A DNA stretch of 64,000 bases, from contig NZ_JBHUJS010000003.1 of assembly GCF_042683405.1 (NCBI RefSeq), positions 496,001 to 560,000 of the forward strand, written 5' to 3'. Below are positions 26,282 to 35,379 of this stretch, piece after piece. Numbering within the stretch: position 1 is the first letter of the stretch; each line of letters begins with the position of its first letter. Under the pieces are notes generated by a model that was not told the origin of the DNA, ran no database searches, and saw only the letters and a list, made by a program, of their open reading frames with translations. The translations under genes and the position numbers were made by a program. Source of the DNA: Telluria sp042683405. GTDB taxonomy: Bacteria; Pseudomonadota; Gammaproteobacteria; Burkholderiales; Burkholderiaceae_D.

Positions 26282-26719
26282 GATTTTCCTCATCTATGTT
26301 AGTTGAAATGCGCTCTCCGACAGCGCGACCAAATTCCCTCCCGTGTCTTTTCAACAATTATTAGGCTTCACAGCAACGACGATGTGCGATCGCAACAGGC
26401 TGGCAATTGTTAAAAATCAAGCTATCGGTCGGAAATTTTGTCACGCGTACATTTCACCACATGAAGACGAATGGTGGCGCACGCAAGAGCGAATTTGCAT
26501 CAATTGCTAAAAAGCTTGTTATCGATGTTAACTCACTTCTTTTACGAAATATGATTTCGATGTCTTTTGGATAATCACGGAAAAGGGATTTTGTTGCGCT
26601 ATTAACATCTTTTACATTTCCGCAAAGAATGATTGAAACGACCACGTCGCGCGCGTAGCGGGGCTTTTGCTATTTACGGTAAACTTCGTCCTCTTGTACT
26701 GCCCTTCGCCCTCTTATTC
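26282..26719. other. AT-rich intergenic block upstream of miaB
   Basis: 438 bases without a supported gene. Lines counted at 26401, 26521 and 26581 contain 40%, 33% and 33% G+C, against well over 60% in flanking genes. A 63-codon minus-strand frame at 26454-26645 has no ribosome-binding site or family look and is not called. The block should hold the promoters of miaB and the HTH gene; no clear hexamer pair was found. Confidence 0.6.
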
Positions 26720-28081
26720 ATGCAGAAAAAAGTATTCATCAAGACCTTCGGCTGCCAGATGAACGAGTACGACTCCGCCAAGATGGCGGACGTGCTCGGT
26801 GCCGCCGATGGCCTGGTGCGCACCGAGAAGCCGGAAGACGCCGACGTGATCCTCCTCAATACCTGTTCGGTGCGGGAGAAGGCCCAGGAAAAAGTATTCT
26901 CGGACCTTGGCAACATCCGCAAGCTCAAGGCATCGAAGCCGGAGCTGGTGATCGGCGTGGGCGGCTGCGTGGCCTCGCAGGAAGGCGAAGCGATCGTCAG
27001 GCGCGCGCCCTTCGTGGACGTGGTGTTCGGTCCGCAGACGCTGCACCGCCTGCCGCAGCTGATCGAGCAGCGCCGCAGCAGCGGCCGCGCGCAGGTCGAC
27101 ATCAGCTTCCCCGAGATTGAAAAGTTCGACCACCTGCCGCCGGCGCGCGTGGAGGGAGCCAGCGCCTACGTGTCCATCATGGAAGGCTGCAGCAAGTACT
27201 GCAGCTACTGCGTGGTGCCCTACACCCGCGGCGAGGAAGTCTCGCGCCGTTTCGAGGACGTGCTGACCGAAGTCGCGGGCCTGGCCGCGCAGGGCGTGCG
27301 CGAGATCACGCTGCTGGGCCAGAACGTCAACGCGTTCCGCGGCGAGATGGAAGGCGGCGAGACCGCCGACTTCGCGCTGCTGATCGAATACGTGGCGGCC
27401 ATTCCCGGCATCGAGCGCATCTACTTCGTGACCAGCCATCCCAAGGAATTCACGCAGCGCCTGATCGACACCTACGCCAGGGTGCCGCAGCTGGCCAGCC
27501 ACCTGTACCTGCCGGCGCAGCACGGGTCCGACCGCATCCTGAACGCCATGAAGCGCGGCTACACCACGCTGGAATACAAGTCGATCATCCGCCGCGTGCG
27601 CGCGGTGCGGCCGGACATCACGATCGCATCGGACTTCATCGTCGGCTTCCCCGGCGAGACGGACGCCGATTTCGAGGCCATGATGAAGTTCGTCGAGGAC
27701 GTCGGCTTCGACAACAGCTACAGCTTCATCTTCAGCAAGCGTCCCGGCACGCCGGCCGCCAACCTGCCCGACAACACGCCGCCCGAAGTGAAGCAGCAGC
27801 GCCTCGCGCGCCTGCAGTCGCTGATCGACGCGCAGACCCGGCGCATCACCGAAGCGATGGTGGGCAAGGTCGAACGCATCCTGGTCGAGGGCCCGTCCAA
27901 GAAAGGCGACGGCGAACTCAAAGGCCGCACCAGCACCAAGCGCCAGGTCGTGTTCCATCCGGGCGAGGCCGGCGAGTCCCTGGTGGGGCAGCTGGTCGAC
28001 TTGCGCCTGGTCGAATCCCTCGATTACTCACTGCGCGGCGAACTCGTCGCCTGCGCGGACCACTTAGCCAAAGCCAGTTGA
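26720..28081 (+). CDS. miaB: tRNA-2-methylthio-N6-dimethylallyladenosine synthase MiaB
   Basis: 453-residue radical-SAM methylthiotransferase that converts i6A37 to ms2i6A37 in tRNAs reading UNN codons. The N-terminal cluster ligands are Cys12, Cys49 and Cys83. The radical-SAM Cx3Cx2C is at Cys154, Cys158 and Cys161 (GCSKYCSYC), and a C-terminal TRAM domain is present (about residues 380-445). The start gives the standard MQKKVFIKTFGCQMNEYDS N-terminus; in-frame codons upstream come from the AT-rich leader. The stop overlaps the TTG start of phoH, opening the conserved miaB-phoH-ybeY-corC-lnt run. Confidence 0.96.
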   Translation: MQKKVFIKTFGCQMNEYDSAKMADVLGAADGLVRTEKPEDADVILLNTCSVREKAQEKVFSDLGNIRKLKASKPELVIGVGGCVASQEGEAIVRRAPFVDVVFGPQTLHRLPQLIEQRRSSGRAQVDISFPEIEKFDHLPPARVEGASAYVSIMEGCSKYCSYCVVPYTRGEEVSRRFEDVLTEVAGLAAQGVREITLLGQNVNAFRGEMEGGETADFALLIEYVAAIPGIERIYFVTSHPKEFTQRLIDTYARVPQLASHLYLPAQHGSDRILNAMKRGYTTLEYKSIIRRVRAVRPDITIASDFIVGFPGETDADFEAMMKFVEDVGFDNSYSFIFSKRPGTPAANLPDNTPPEVKQQRLARLQSLIDAQTRRITEAMVGKVERILVEGPSKKGDGELKGRTSTKRQVVFHPGEAGESLVGQLVDLRLVESLDYSLRGELVACADHLAKAS

Positions 28082-29136
28082 AAACCAAGACCCCATCCCA
28101 GCCGCACTACTTCATTCCCGAGCCGCTCGATAACACGCGCCTTGCGCACCTGTGCGGCCCCCTCGACGAAAACCTGCGCCAGATCTCGGCCGCACTGGAC
28201 GTGACCATCTTCCGCCGCGGCGAGAAGTTCATCGTCAGCGGCGCCAACGCCGAGCGCGCGGTGGAGATCCTGGAGCGCTTCTACGCCGTCGCCAACAAGA
28301 TCGTGCCGATCGAGGAAGTGCAGCTGGCCCTGGTGGAGCAGCGCACGGGCCTTAAGCCGCACATCGAAGCGCCCGAAGGCGAGGCGCCGGCGGCAGAAGA
28401 GGAAGAGGACGAAGAACTCGTCAGCCCGATCCTCAAGACGCGCCGCCACGACCTGCGCGGGCGCACCCCGCACCAGATCCGCTACCTGAAGGCGCTGCTG
28501 GAACACGACATCAGCTTCGGCGTCGGGCCGGCAGGCACCGGCAAGACCTACCTTGCGGTGGCGGGCGCGGTCGATGCGCTCGAGCGCGACGCGGTCAAGC
28601 GCATCATCCTCACGCGCCCTGCGGTGGAAGCGGGCGAACGGCTCGGCTTCCTGCCGGGCGACATGTCGCAGAAGGTCGACCCGTACCTGCGTCCTTTATA
28701 TGACGCGCTGTACGACCTGCTCGGCTTCGACCGCACGCAGAAGATGTTCGAGAAGCAGGTGATCGAGATCGCGCCGCTGGCCTACATGCGCGGGCGCACG
28801 CTGAACCACGCGTTCGTGATCCTGGACGAGGCGCAGAACACCACCGTCGAGCAGATGAAGATGTTCCTGACCCGTATCGGCTTCGGCAGCAAGGCCGTGG
28901 TCACCGGCGACGTCACCCAGATCGACCTGCACAAGACCCAGCGCAGCGGCCTGGTGGACGCCATGCGCGTGCTGAAGGACGTGCGCGGTATCGCCTTTAC
29001 CCAATTCTCGTCCGAGGACGTGGTGCGCCATCCGCTGGTGGCCCGCATCGTCGACGCCTATGAAAACGCCGCCTCGATCGAAGAGCTGGCCCCGATCCCG
29101 AAACCTGCCACGACCCGCAATGCAAGAAAAAAATAG
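28078..29136 (+). CDS. phoH: PhoH-family ATPase
   Basis: 352 residues with P-loop GPAGTGKT at 150-157, Walker B ILDEAQN near 249-255 and the family block RPAVEAGERLGFLPGDM. An N-terminal single-strand nucleic-acid-binding-like region precedes it, with an acidic linker near 107-113. It starts with TTG overlapping the TGA of miaB. PhoH-like proteins are linked to RNA handling, and the conserved pairing with ybeY suggests a role in rRNA processing or RNA turnover. The symbol follows family convention (ybeZ in E. coli is the matching locus). Confidence 0.93.
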   Translation: MKTKTPSQPHYFIPEPLDNTRLAHLCGPLDENLRQISAALDVTIFRRGEKFIVSGANAERAVEILERFYAVANKIVPIEEVQLALVEQRTGLKPHIEAPEGEAPAAEEEEDEELVSPILKTRRHDLRGRTPHQIRYLKALLEHDISFGVGPAGTGKTYLAVAGAVDALERDAVKRIILTRPAVEAGERLGFLPGDMSQKVDPYLRPLYDALYDLLGFDRTQKMFEKQVIEIAPLAYMRGRTLNHAFVILDEAQNTTVEQMKMFLTRIGFGSKAVVTGDVTQIDLHKTQRSGLVDAMRVLKDVRGIAFTQFSSEDVVRHPLVARIVDAYENAASIEELAPIPKPATTRNARKK

Positions 29137-29575
29137 CCTGTCCCTGTCCGTCCAGTACCCCGATCCGCGCCTGAAGGACGTGATCACCCGGCCCAAGGTG
29201 CGCCGCTGGGTGCAGGCCGCCCTGTTCGCGCCGGCCGAACTGACCATCCGCTTCGTCGACGCCGCAGAAGGCCAGGTCCTGAACCGCGACTATCGCCATA
29301 AGGACTATGCCACCAACGTGCTGACCTTTGCCTACTCCGAGGATACCGACGGCCCGGTGCAGGCGGACATCATCCTGTGCACCGACGTGCTGGAGCAGGA
29401 AGCGAAAGAGCAGAAGAAATCGCTGGAAGCGCACTGCGCGCACCTGATCGTGCACGGCGTGCTGCACGCGCAGGGCTACGACCACATGGACGAGGAGGAG
29501 GCAGAGGAGATGGAAGGCATCGAAACCGAGATCGTCCAGAAGCTCGGTTTCCCCAACCCGTACCAGGCCGCCTGA
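29120..29575 (+). CDS. ybeY: Endoribonuclease YbeY (16S rRNA maturation)
   Basis: 151 residues. The zinc motif H3xH5xH is at His112, His116 and His122 (HGVLHAQGYDH). The conserved substrate-side RDYRHKDYATNVLTF precedes it. YbeY trims the 3' end of 16S rRNA and takes part in ribosome quality control. The start lies within the last codons of phoH (17-base overlap), so the two are coupled. The MQEKNSLSLSVQY start gives a normal length; a longer frame from 29060 only repeats phoH sequence out of frame. Confidence 0.95.
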   Translation: MQEKNSLSLSVQYPDPRLKDVITRPKVRRWVQAALFAPAELTIRFVDAAEGQVLNRDYRHKDYATNVLTFAYSEDTDGPVQADIILCTDVLEQEAKEQKKSLEAHCAHLIVHGVLHAQGYDHMDEEEAEEMEGIETEIVQKLGFPNPYQAA

Positions 29576-29716
29576 GAAGATATCTTCAGCTGGCAAGGTG
29601 CCAGGGGGTATCTGCCCACCTGCTGCCTTCAGGCATATACCCCTCCCCAGTATCCAACGCAAATCCTGAATTCCGGGATACCCGGGGGGAGTATCTTCGC
29701 CCGCCGGGGATCCCCC

Positions 29717-29750
29717 GCGCACTGCCTAAAAAACAGGCAGCGCGCATTTT
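29717..29750 (+). terminator. Probable rho-independent terminator after ybeY
   Basis: Stem GCGCACTGCCT (29717-29727) pairs with AGGCAGCGCGC (29735-29745) at 10 of 11 positions around a seven-base loop, followed by ATTTT. It closes the miaB-phoH-ybeY transcript or attenuates read-through into corC, which begins 45 bases later. Confidence 0.7.
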
Positions 29751-29794
29751 GGTGTATCCTATAACCCTCCGTAACAACGGCTTCACGCCAATAT

Positions 29795-30673
29795 ATGCCC
29801 GAGTATCCCTCTGACGTCAGAAATGACGGCAAATCCCACCGCTCCCTGTTTGAACGGCTCACCGCACTGATCGCTCCTGAGCCGGAGAACCGCACCGAGC
29901 TTCTCGATGTCCTGCACGAAGCGCACCAGCGCAACCTGATCGATGCCGACGCGCTGTCGATGATCGAAGGCGTGTTCCAGGTTTCCGACCTTTCCGCCCG
30001 CGACATCATGGTGCCGCGCTCGCAAATGGACGTGATCGACATCACCCGCCCCATCGACGAATGGCTGCCCATCGTGCTGGAAACCGCTCACTCGCGCTTC
30101 CCGGCCATCGAGGGCGACCGCGACAAGGTAGTCGGCATCCTGCTGGCGAAAGACCTGCTGCGCTACTACGCGGAAGAGTCGTTCGACGTGCGCGACATGC
30201 TGCGCCCGGCCATCTTCATCCCCGAATCGAAGCGCCTGAACGTGCTGCTGCGCGACTTCCGCGCCAACCACAACCACATGGCGATCGTGGTGGACGAGTA
30301 CAGCGGCGTGGCCGGCCTGTGCACCATCGAGGACGTGCTGGAGCAGATCGTCGGCGAGATCGAGGACGAATACGATTTCGACGAGGAAGAAGACAACATC
30401 CTGTCGATCAAGGAAGGCCAGCAGGGCCCGCGCTGGCGCGTCAAGGCGCTGACCGAGCTTGACCAGTTCAACGAAGAGCTGGGCACCAGCCTGGAGGACG
30501 ACGACGTCGACACCATCGGCGGCCTGGTCGCCAACCACCTTGGCCGCATGCCGCACAAGGGCGACGAATTCACCATCGAGAACCTGCGCTTTGAAGTGCT
30601 GCGCGCGGACGCCCGCCAGATCCACGTGCTGCTGGTCGAAAAGCTGCCGCAGTCGGACGAAGACCACGACTGA
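29795..30673 (+). CDS. corC: CorC/HlyC-type CBS-domain protein
   Basis: 292 residues: a short N-terminal region, paired CBS domains (about 65-185, opening VSDLSARDIMVPRSQMDVID and including DEYSGVAGLCTIEDVLEQIVG), then the CorC/HlyC transporter-associated domain (about 205-285; DEFTIENLRFEVLRADARQIH). It lacks the DUF21 membrane domain, so it is the soluble CorC form associated with Mg/Co efflux. It overlaps lnt by one base. The ribosome-binding site is weak. Confidence 0.92.
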   Translation: MPEYPSDVRNDGKSHRSLFERLTALIAPEPENRTELLDVLHEAHQRNLIDADALSMIEGVFQVSDLSARDIMVPRSQMDVIDITRPIDEWLPIVLETAHSRFPAIEGDRDKVVGILLAKDLLRYYAEESFDVRDMLRPAIFIPESKRLNVLLRDFRANHNHMAIVVDEYSGVAGLCTIEDVLEQIVGEIEDEYDFDEEEDNILSIKEGQQGPRWRVKALTELDQFNEELGTSLEDDDVDTIGGLVANHLGRMPHKGDEFTIENLRFEVLRADARQIHVLLVEKLPQSDEDHD

Positions 30674-32208
30674 TGCGGTTCCGCAGCAAGCCAGCGGCCG
30701 ATGCGCCGCGCGCGCCGCGTACGACCGTGCGGCCCATGATCTTCGCGGTGCTGGCGGGACTGTCCAGCATCCTCTCCTTCGAACCGTTCGGCTGGTGGCC
30801 CGTGCAGCTGGTCGCGCTCGCGTGGCTGTTCTACCAGGTCGGCATGACCACTTCGGTCAAGCGCAGCGCGTGGATCGGCTGGGCCTTCGGCTTCGGCTGG
30901 TGCGTGGCCGGCATGCACTGGCTGTACGTGGCGATGAACACCTACGGCGCGATGCCGGCGCCGATCGCCGCTATGGCGATCGTGCTGCTGGGCGCCTACA
31001 TGGGCATCTACGGCGCATTCGCGACGGGCGCCGCGTCCTGGCTGCGCAATCGCTGGGCGCTGCCGGTGCGCTCCTTCCTGCTGGTCGCGCTGCCGATCGG
31101 CTGGGGCGTGGGCGAATGGCTGCGCGGCTGGGTGTTCACCGGATTCCCGTGGGCGAACGCGGGCTACGCGCATAACATCAGCCCCCTCGCCGGCTACGCG
31201 CCGCTGGTGGGCGTGTACGGCGTGTCGATCATCGCCGCGCTGTGCGCCGGATGCCTGGCCATGCTGACGCAGCGCGCGCGGCTGCAGGCAATCGGCCTGC
31301 TCGCCGCCGCGATGGCGGCCGGCTTCGGCCTCACCCACATCGAATGGACCACCCCGCACGGCAAGCCGATGACGGTGCGCCTGCTGCAGGGGAACGTCCC
31401 GCAGGACCAGAAGTTCGACAACGCCTACATCGCCGACACGCTCAAGCTGTACCAGGACATGGTCACCTCCGCGCCGGCCGACCTGGTGGCGACGCCCGAG
31501 ACGGCCATCGTGATGTTCCCGCAGCAGCTGCCGCCGGGCTACCTCGGCTCGTTCGCATCGTTCGCGGCGCGCACCGGCAGCACGGTGATGTTCGGGATTC
31601 CGTTCTCGGACGGCCCGATGACGTATTCGAACAGCGTCGGCGGCGTCAATCCGCAGGGCGACTCCTACCGCTACGACAAGCACCACCTGGTGCCGTTCGG
31701 CGAATTCGTGCCGACCGGTTTCCGCTGGTTCGTTAACTTCATGTCGATCCCGCTGGGCGACTTCACGCGCGGGGCGGCAGTGCAGGCGCCGTTCGCGGTC
31801 AAGGACCAGCTGGTGCTGCCGAACGTCTGCTACGAAGATGCGTTCGGCGAGGAGATCGCCGACCAGCTGCGCGGCTCGGCGACGCCCGCGACCGTGCTGC
31901 TGAACGTGTCCAACCTGGCCTGGTACGGCGAGTCGGTCGCGATCCCGCAGCACCTGCAGATTTCGCAGATGCGCTCACTGGAGACGGGCCGGCCGATGCT
32001 GCGCTCGACCAATAACGGCGCGACCGCCATCGTGGACGGGCGCGGCAAGGTCACGCACCAGCTGCCGTTCTACACGCGCGGCGCGCTGGCGGGGACGGTG
32101 CAAGGCATGACCGGCTTCACGCCATATGTCCGGTTCGGGAACTACCTGTTCCTCGCGCTGTCGGCGCTGGCCCTGGCCGCCGCCTTCTTCGCCGCCCGCC
32201 GCCGCTAG
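30673..32208 (+). CDS. lnt: Apolipoprotein N-acyltransferase
   Basis: 511 residues. About eight membrane helices (the first ~230 residues plus one at the C-terminus) surround a nitrilase-like periplasmic domain. The catalytic triad is complete: Glu276 in TPETAIV, Lys336 in YDKHHLVPFGEF and Cys386 in PNVCYED. It adds the third acyl chain to lipoproteins at the outer face of the inner membrane. It starts on the last base of the corC stop (TGATG), the usual betaproteobacterial corC-lnt pairing. Confidence 0.95.
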   Translation: MRFRSKPAADAPRAPRTTVRPMIFAVLAGLSSILSFEPFGWWPVQLVALAWLFYQVGMTTSVKRSAWIGWAFGFGWCVAGMHWLYVAMNTYGAMPAPIAAMAIVLLGAYMGIYGAFATGAASWLRNRWALPVRSFLLVALPIGWGVGEWLRGWVFTGFPWANAGYAHNISPLAGYAPLVGVYGVSIIAALCAGCLAMLTQRARLQAIGLLAAAMAAGFGLTHIEWTTPHGKPMTVRLLQGNVPQDQKFDNAYIADTLKLYQDMVTSAPADLVATPETAIVMFPQQLPPGYLGSFASFAARTGSTVMFGIPFSDGPMTYSNSVGGVNPQGDSYRYDKHHLVPFGEFVPTGFRWFVNFMSIPLGDFTRGAAVQAPFAVKDQLVLPNVCYEDAFGEEIADQLRGSATPATVLLNVSNLAWYGESVAIPQHLQISQMRSLETGRPMLRSTNNGATAIVDGRGKVTHQLPFYTRGALAGTVQGMTGFTPYVRFGNYLFLALSALALAAAFFAARRR

Positions 32209-32254
32209 CGTAATAGGGGGTGCGCCCCCTTGACCGGCATCAGCACACAAAAAG

Positions 32255-32287
32255 ACCGGGGACAGTCACGTAGAGACAGTCCCCGGT
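32255..32287. repeat. GGGGACAGTC-type inverted repeat, site 1
   Basis: Perfect 9-bp arms ACCGGGGAC (32255-32263) and GTCCCCGGT (32279-32287) with a 15-base centre that itself contains AGT..ACA. It lies between lnt and glyQ, ending 65 bases before the glyQ start. Related sites are at 37650-37776, 39272-39306 and 49731-49756. Confidence 0.8.
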
Positions 32288-32352
32288 GCTAAAATTGGTT
32301 GTTTAGCAAACTCACCCGCGATGCGCCCTGCGCGCACAGCCACTTCGATCCA

Positions 32353-33273
32353 ATGCTCACTTTCCAACAAATCATCCTGACGCTGCAATCCTACTGGGAC
32401 AAGCAGGGTTGCGCCCTGCTCCAGCCGTACGACATGGAAGTCGGCGCCGGCACCTTCCACACCGGTACCTTCCTGCGCGCGATCGGCCCGGAGCCATGGC
32501 GCGCGGCCTACGTGCAGCCATCGCGCCGCCCCAAGGACGGCCGCTATGGCGAGAACCCGAACCGCCTGCAGCACTACTACCAGTACCAGGTGGTGCTCAA
32601 GCCGGCGCCCGAGAACATCCTCGACCTGTACCTCGGTTCGCTGGAAGCGCTGGGCCTGGACCTGAAGCAGAACGACGTGCGCTTCGTCGAGGACGACTGG
32701 GAAAGCCCGACCCTCGGCGCCTGGGGCCTGGGCTGGGAAGTCTGGCTGAACGGGATGGAAGTCACGCAGTTCACCTACTTCCAGCAGGTCGGCGGCCTCG
32801 ATTGCAAGCCGGTGCTGGGCGAGATCACCTACGGCGTCGAGCGCCTGGCGATGTACCTGCAGGGTGTGGAAAACGTCTACGACCTGGTGTGGACCGAGTG
32901 GGAAGAAAACGGAGCGGCCGGCGCTCCGGAGAAGAAGACGCTGAAGTACGGCGACGTCTTCCACCAGAACGAAGTCGAGCAGTCCACCTACAACTTCGAG
33001 CACGCCAATACCGAGCTGCTGTTCGCCGCGTTTGCGAACCACGAGTCGGAGGCCAAGCGCCTGATCGAGCTGGAGCTGACGCTGCCGGCCTATGAGCAGA
33101 TCATGAAGGCCTCGCACAGCTTCAACATGCTGGACGCGCGCGGCGCGATTTCCGTGACCGAGCGCGCCGCCTACATCGGCCGCGTGCGCACGCTCTCGCG
33201 CCTGGTGGCGCAGGCGTACTACGACTCGCGCGAAAAGCTCGGCTTCCCGATGCTGCCGACGGCCGCAGCCTGA
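32353..33273 (+). CDS. glyQ: Glycine--tRNA ligase alpha subunit
   Basis: 306 residues, the normal length for the catalytic subunit of the alpha2beta2 glycyl-tRNA synthetase. It begins MLTFQQIILTLQSYW, with class II motifs GAGTFHTGTFLRAIGPEPW and the YGVERLAMYLQGVENVYDL block. A TTG-initiated frame from 32299 adds 18 residues that do not belong to the family. glyS follows 17 bases later. Confidence 0.97.
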   Translation: MLTFQQIILTLQSYWDKQGCALLQPYDMEVGAGTFHTGTFLRAIGPEPWRAAYVQPSRRPKDGRYGENPNRLQHYYQYQVVLKPAPENILDLYLGSLEALGLDLKQNDVRFVEDDWESPTLGAWGLGWEVWLNGMEVTQFTYFQQVGGLDCKPVLGEITYGVERLAMYLQGVENVYDLVWTEWEENGAAGAPEKKTLKYGDVFHQNEVEQSTYNFEHANTELLFAAFANHESEAKRLIELELTLPAYEQIMKASHSFNMLDARGAISVTERAAYIGRVRTLSRLVAQAYYDSREKLGFPMLPTAAA

Positions 33274-33290
33274 ATACAAAGATCACAGAC

Positions 33291-35378
33291 ATGAACCAGA
33301 CCCTCCTCGTCGAACTCCTGACCGAAGAGCTGCCGCCGAAGGCGCTCGCCAAACTGGGCGCGGCTTTCGCCAGCGGCATTGAAAACGGCCTCAAGGCCCG
33401 CGACTTCCTGGAAAGCGACAGCGTCGCTACCGCTTACGCCACCCCTCGCCGCCTCGCGGTTTCCATCACCAACGTGCGCTCCACCTCGCCGGACAAGGCG
33501 ATGCGCGAAAAAGTGCTGCCGGTCTCGGTGGCGCTGGACAAAGACGGCAACCCGACCGCGCCGCTGGCCAAGAAGCTCGCTGCGATGGGCCGCGCCGAAC
33601 TGACCGTGGCCGATCTCGAACGCGCGCAGGATGGCAAGGCCGAGAGCTTCTTCCTGAACTACACCGCTACGGGCAGCGCGCTTGCCGCCGGCCTGCAGCC
33701 GGTGCTGGAAGAAGCGCTGGGCAAGCTGCCGATCCCGAAGGTGATGAGCTACCAGCGCCCGGACGGCAGCACCGTGCAGTTCGTGCGCCCGGTGCACAAG
33801 CTGGTCGCGCTGCACGGCGAGACCGTGGTGCCGGTGTCGCAGCTGGGCATCGATGCCGGCCGCGAGACGCTCGGCCACCGCTTCCTTGTGGAGCGCGGCG
33901 CGATCCGTATCGGTCATGCCGACCAGTATGCGGCCACGCTGGAAAACGAAGCGAAGGTGATCCCGAACGTCGAAGCGCGCAAAGAGAAGATCCGCGCGGC
34001 GCTGCTGGCCAAGGCCGGTTCCGACAAGGTGCTGATGCCTGAATCGCTGCTGGACGAAGTATCGGCGCTGGTCGAGTGGCCGGTGGTATACGAATGCCGC
34101 TTCGAGGAAGAGTTCCTGTCGGTGCCGCAGGAATGCCTGATCCTCACCATGCAGACCAACCAGAAATACTTCGCGCTGACGGACGAACAGGGCAAGCTGC
34201 GCTCGCGCTTCCTGATCGTCTCGAACATCGAAACGAACGATCCGCAGCACATCATCGGCGGCAACGAGCGCGTGGTGCGCCCGCGCCTGTCAGACGCCAA
34301 GTTCTTCTTCGAGCAGGACAAGAAGAAGTCGCTGGAATCGCGCCTGCTGCACCTGTCGAACGTCGTCTATCACAACAAGCTGGGCACCCAGGCCGAGCGC
34401 ACCGAGCGCGTGATGTCGCTGGCCGGCTCGATCGCAAAACGCCTCGGCTACGACGTGGCGCTGGCCGAACGCGGCGCGCTGCTGGCCAAGGCCGACCTGC
34501 TGACCGACATGGTGGGCGAGTTCCCCGAGCTGCAAGGCATCATGGGCACCTACTACGCGCGCCACGATGGCGAGCACGAGGAAGTGGCGCTGGCAGCCTC
34601 CGAACACTACCAGCCGCGCTTCGCCGGCGACTCGCTACCGTCCACCCAGACCGGCACCGCCGTCGCGCTGGCCGACAAGCTCGAAACGCTGGCCGGCATC
34701 TGGTCGATCGGCCTGCAGCCGACCGGCGAGAAGGATCCGTTCGCGCTGCGCCGCCACGCCCTCGGCGTGCTGCGCATGATGCTGGAAAAGCGCCTGCCGC
34801 TGCAGATCTCCGGGCTGCTGGGCGACGCCGTGGCGTTGTTCGCCAAGCGTGCCGAGTTCAAGGACCCGACGCTCGACATCACCGTGTTCATGCAGGACCG
34901 CCTGCGCGGCATGCTGCGCGAGCGCGGCTTCTCGCCGAACGAGGTGGAAGCGGTGCTGGCGCAGAATCCGGACCGACTGGACGACATCGTGCAGCGACTG
35001 GACGCCGTCAAGGCCTTCGCCGCGCTGCCGCAGGCCGAGTCGCTGGCCGCCGCCAACAAGCGCATCACCAACATCCTCAAGAAAACCGAGGTGGAGCCGG
35101 GCTCCGTCAAGCCGGAACTGCTGGCGGAAGCCGCCGAGAAGAACCTGTTCGCCGCCATCGAGCGCGTGCGCCCGGAGGTCGATGCGGCCTGGGCGCGCGG
35201 CGACTTCGAAGGCACGCTCAAGACGCTGGCGCAGATGCGCGACGACGTCGACGCGTTCTTCAACGACGTGATGGTGATGGCGGAAGACGAAGCCCTGCGC
35301 CGCAACCGCCTGGCGCTGCTGTCGCAACTGCACGGCATGATGAACCGCGTCGCCGACATCTCCAAGCTCGCTGCGTAA
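33291..35378 (+). CDS. glyS: Glycine--tRNA ligase beta subunit
   Basis: 695 residues, full length. Opening LLVELLTEELPPKAL is invariant in GlyS; an HD-like domain in the middle and a C-terminal tRNA-binding DALR-like region follow (DDVDAFFNDVMVMAEDEALRRNRLALL). It pairs with GlyQ to charge tRNA-Gly. The stop is followed after one base by the gmhB ATG. Confidence 0.97.
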   Translation: MNQTLLVELLTEELPPKALAKLGAAFASGIENGLKARDFLESDSVATAYATPRRLAVSITNVRSTSPDKAMREKVLPVSVALDKDGNPTAPLAKKLAAMGRAELTVADLERAQDGKAESFFLNYTATGSALAAGLQPVLEEALGKLPIPKVMSYQRPDGSTVQFVRPVHKLVALHGETVVPVSQLGIDAGRETLGHRFLVERGAIRIGHADQYAATLENEAKVIPNVEARKEKIRAALLAKAGSDKVLMPESLLDEVSALVEWPVVYECRFEEEFLSVPQECLILTMQTNQKYFALTDEQGKLRSRFLIVSNIETNDPQHIIGGNERVVRPRLSDAKFFFEQDKKKSLESRLLHLSNVVYHNKLGTQAERTERVMSLAGSIAKRLGYDVALAERGALLAKADLLTDMVGEFPELQGIMGTYYARHDGEHEEVALAASEHYQPRFAGDSLPSTQTGTAVALADKLETLAGIWSIGLQPTGEKDPFALRRHALGVLRMMLEKRLPLQISGLLGDAVALFAKRAEFKDPTLDITVFMQDRLRGMLRERGFSPNEVEAVLAQNPDRLDDIVQRLDAVKAFAALPQAESLAAANKRITNILKKTEVEPGSVKPELLAEAAEKNLFAAIERVRPEVDAAWARGDFEGTLKTLAQMRDDVDAFFNDVMVMAEDEALRRNRLALLSQLHGMMNRVADISKLAA

Positions 35379-35379
35379 C

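Noticed and set aside
26454..26645. A 63-codon minus-strand frame in the AT-rich block.
   Set aside because: No ribosome-binding site, no recognisable domain and AT-rich context where short frames arise by chance.
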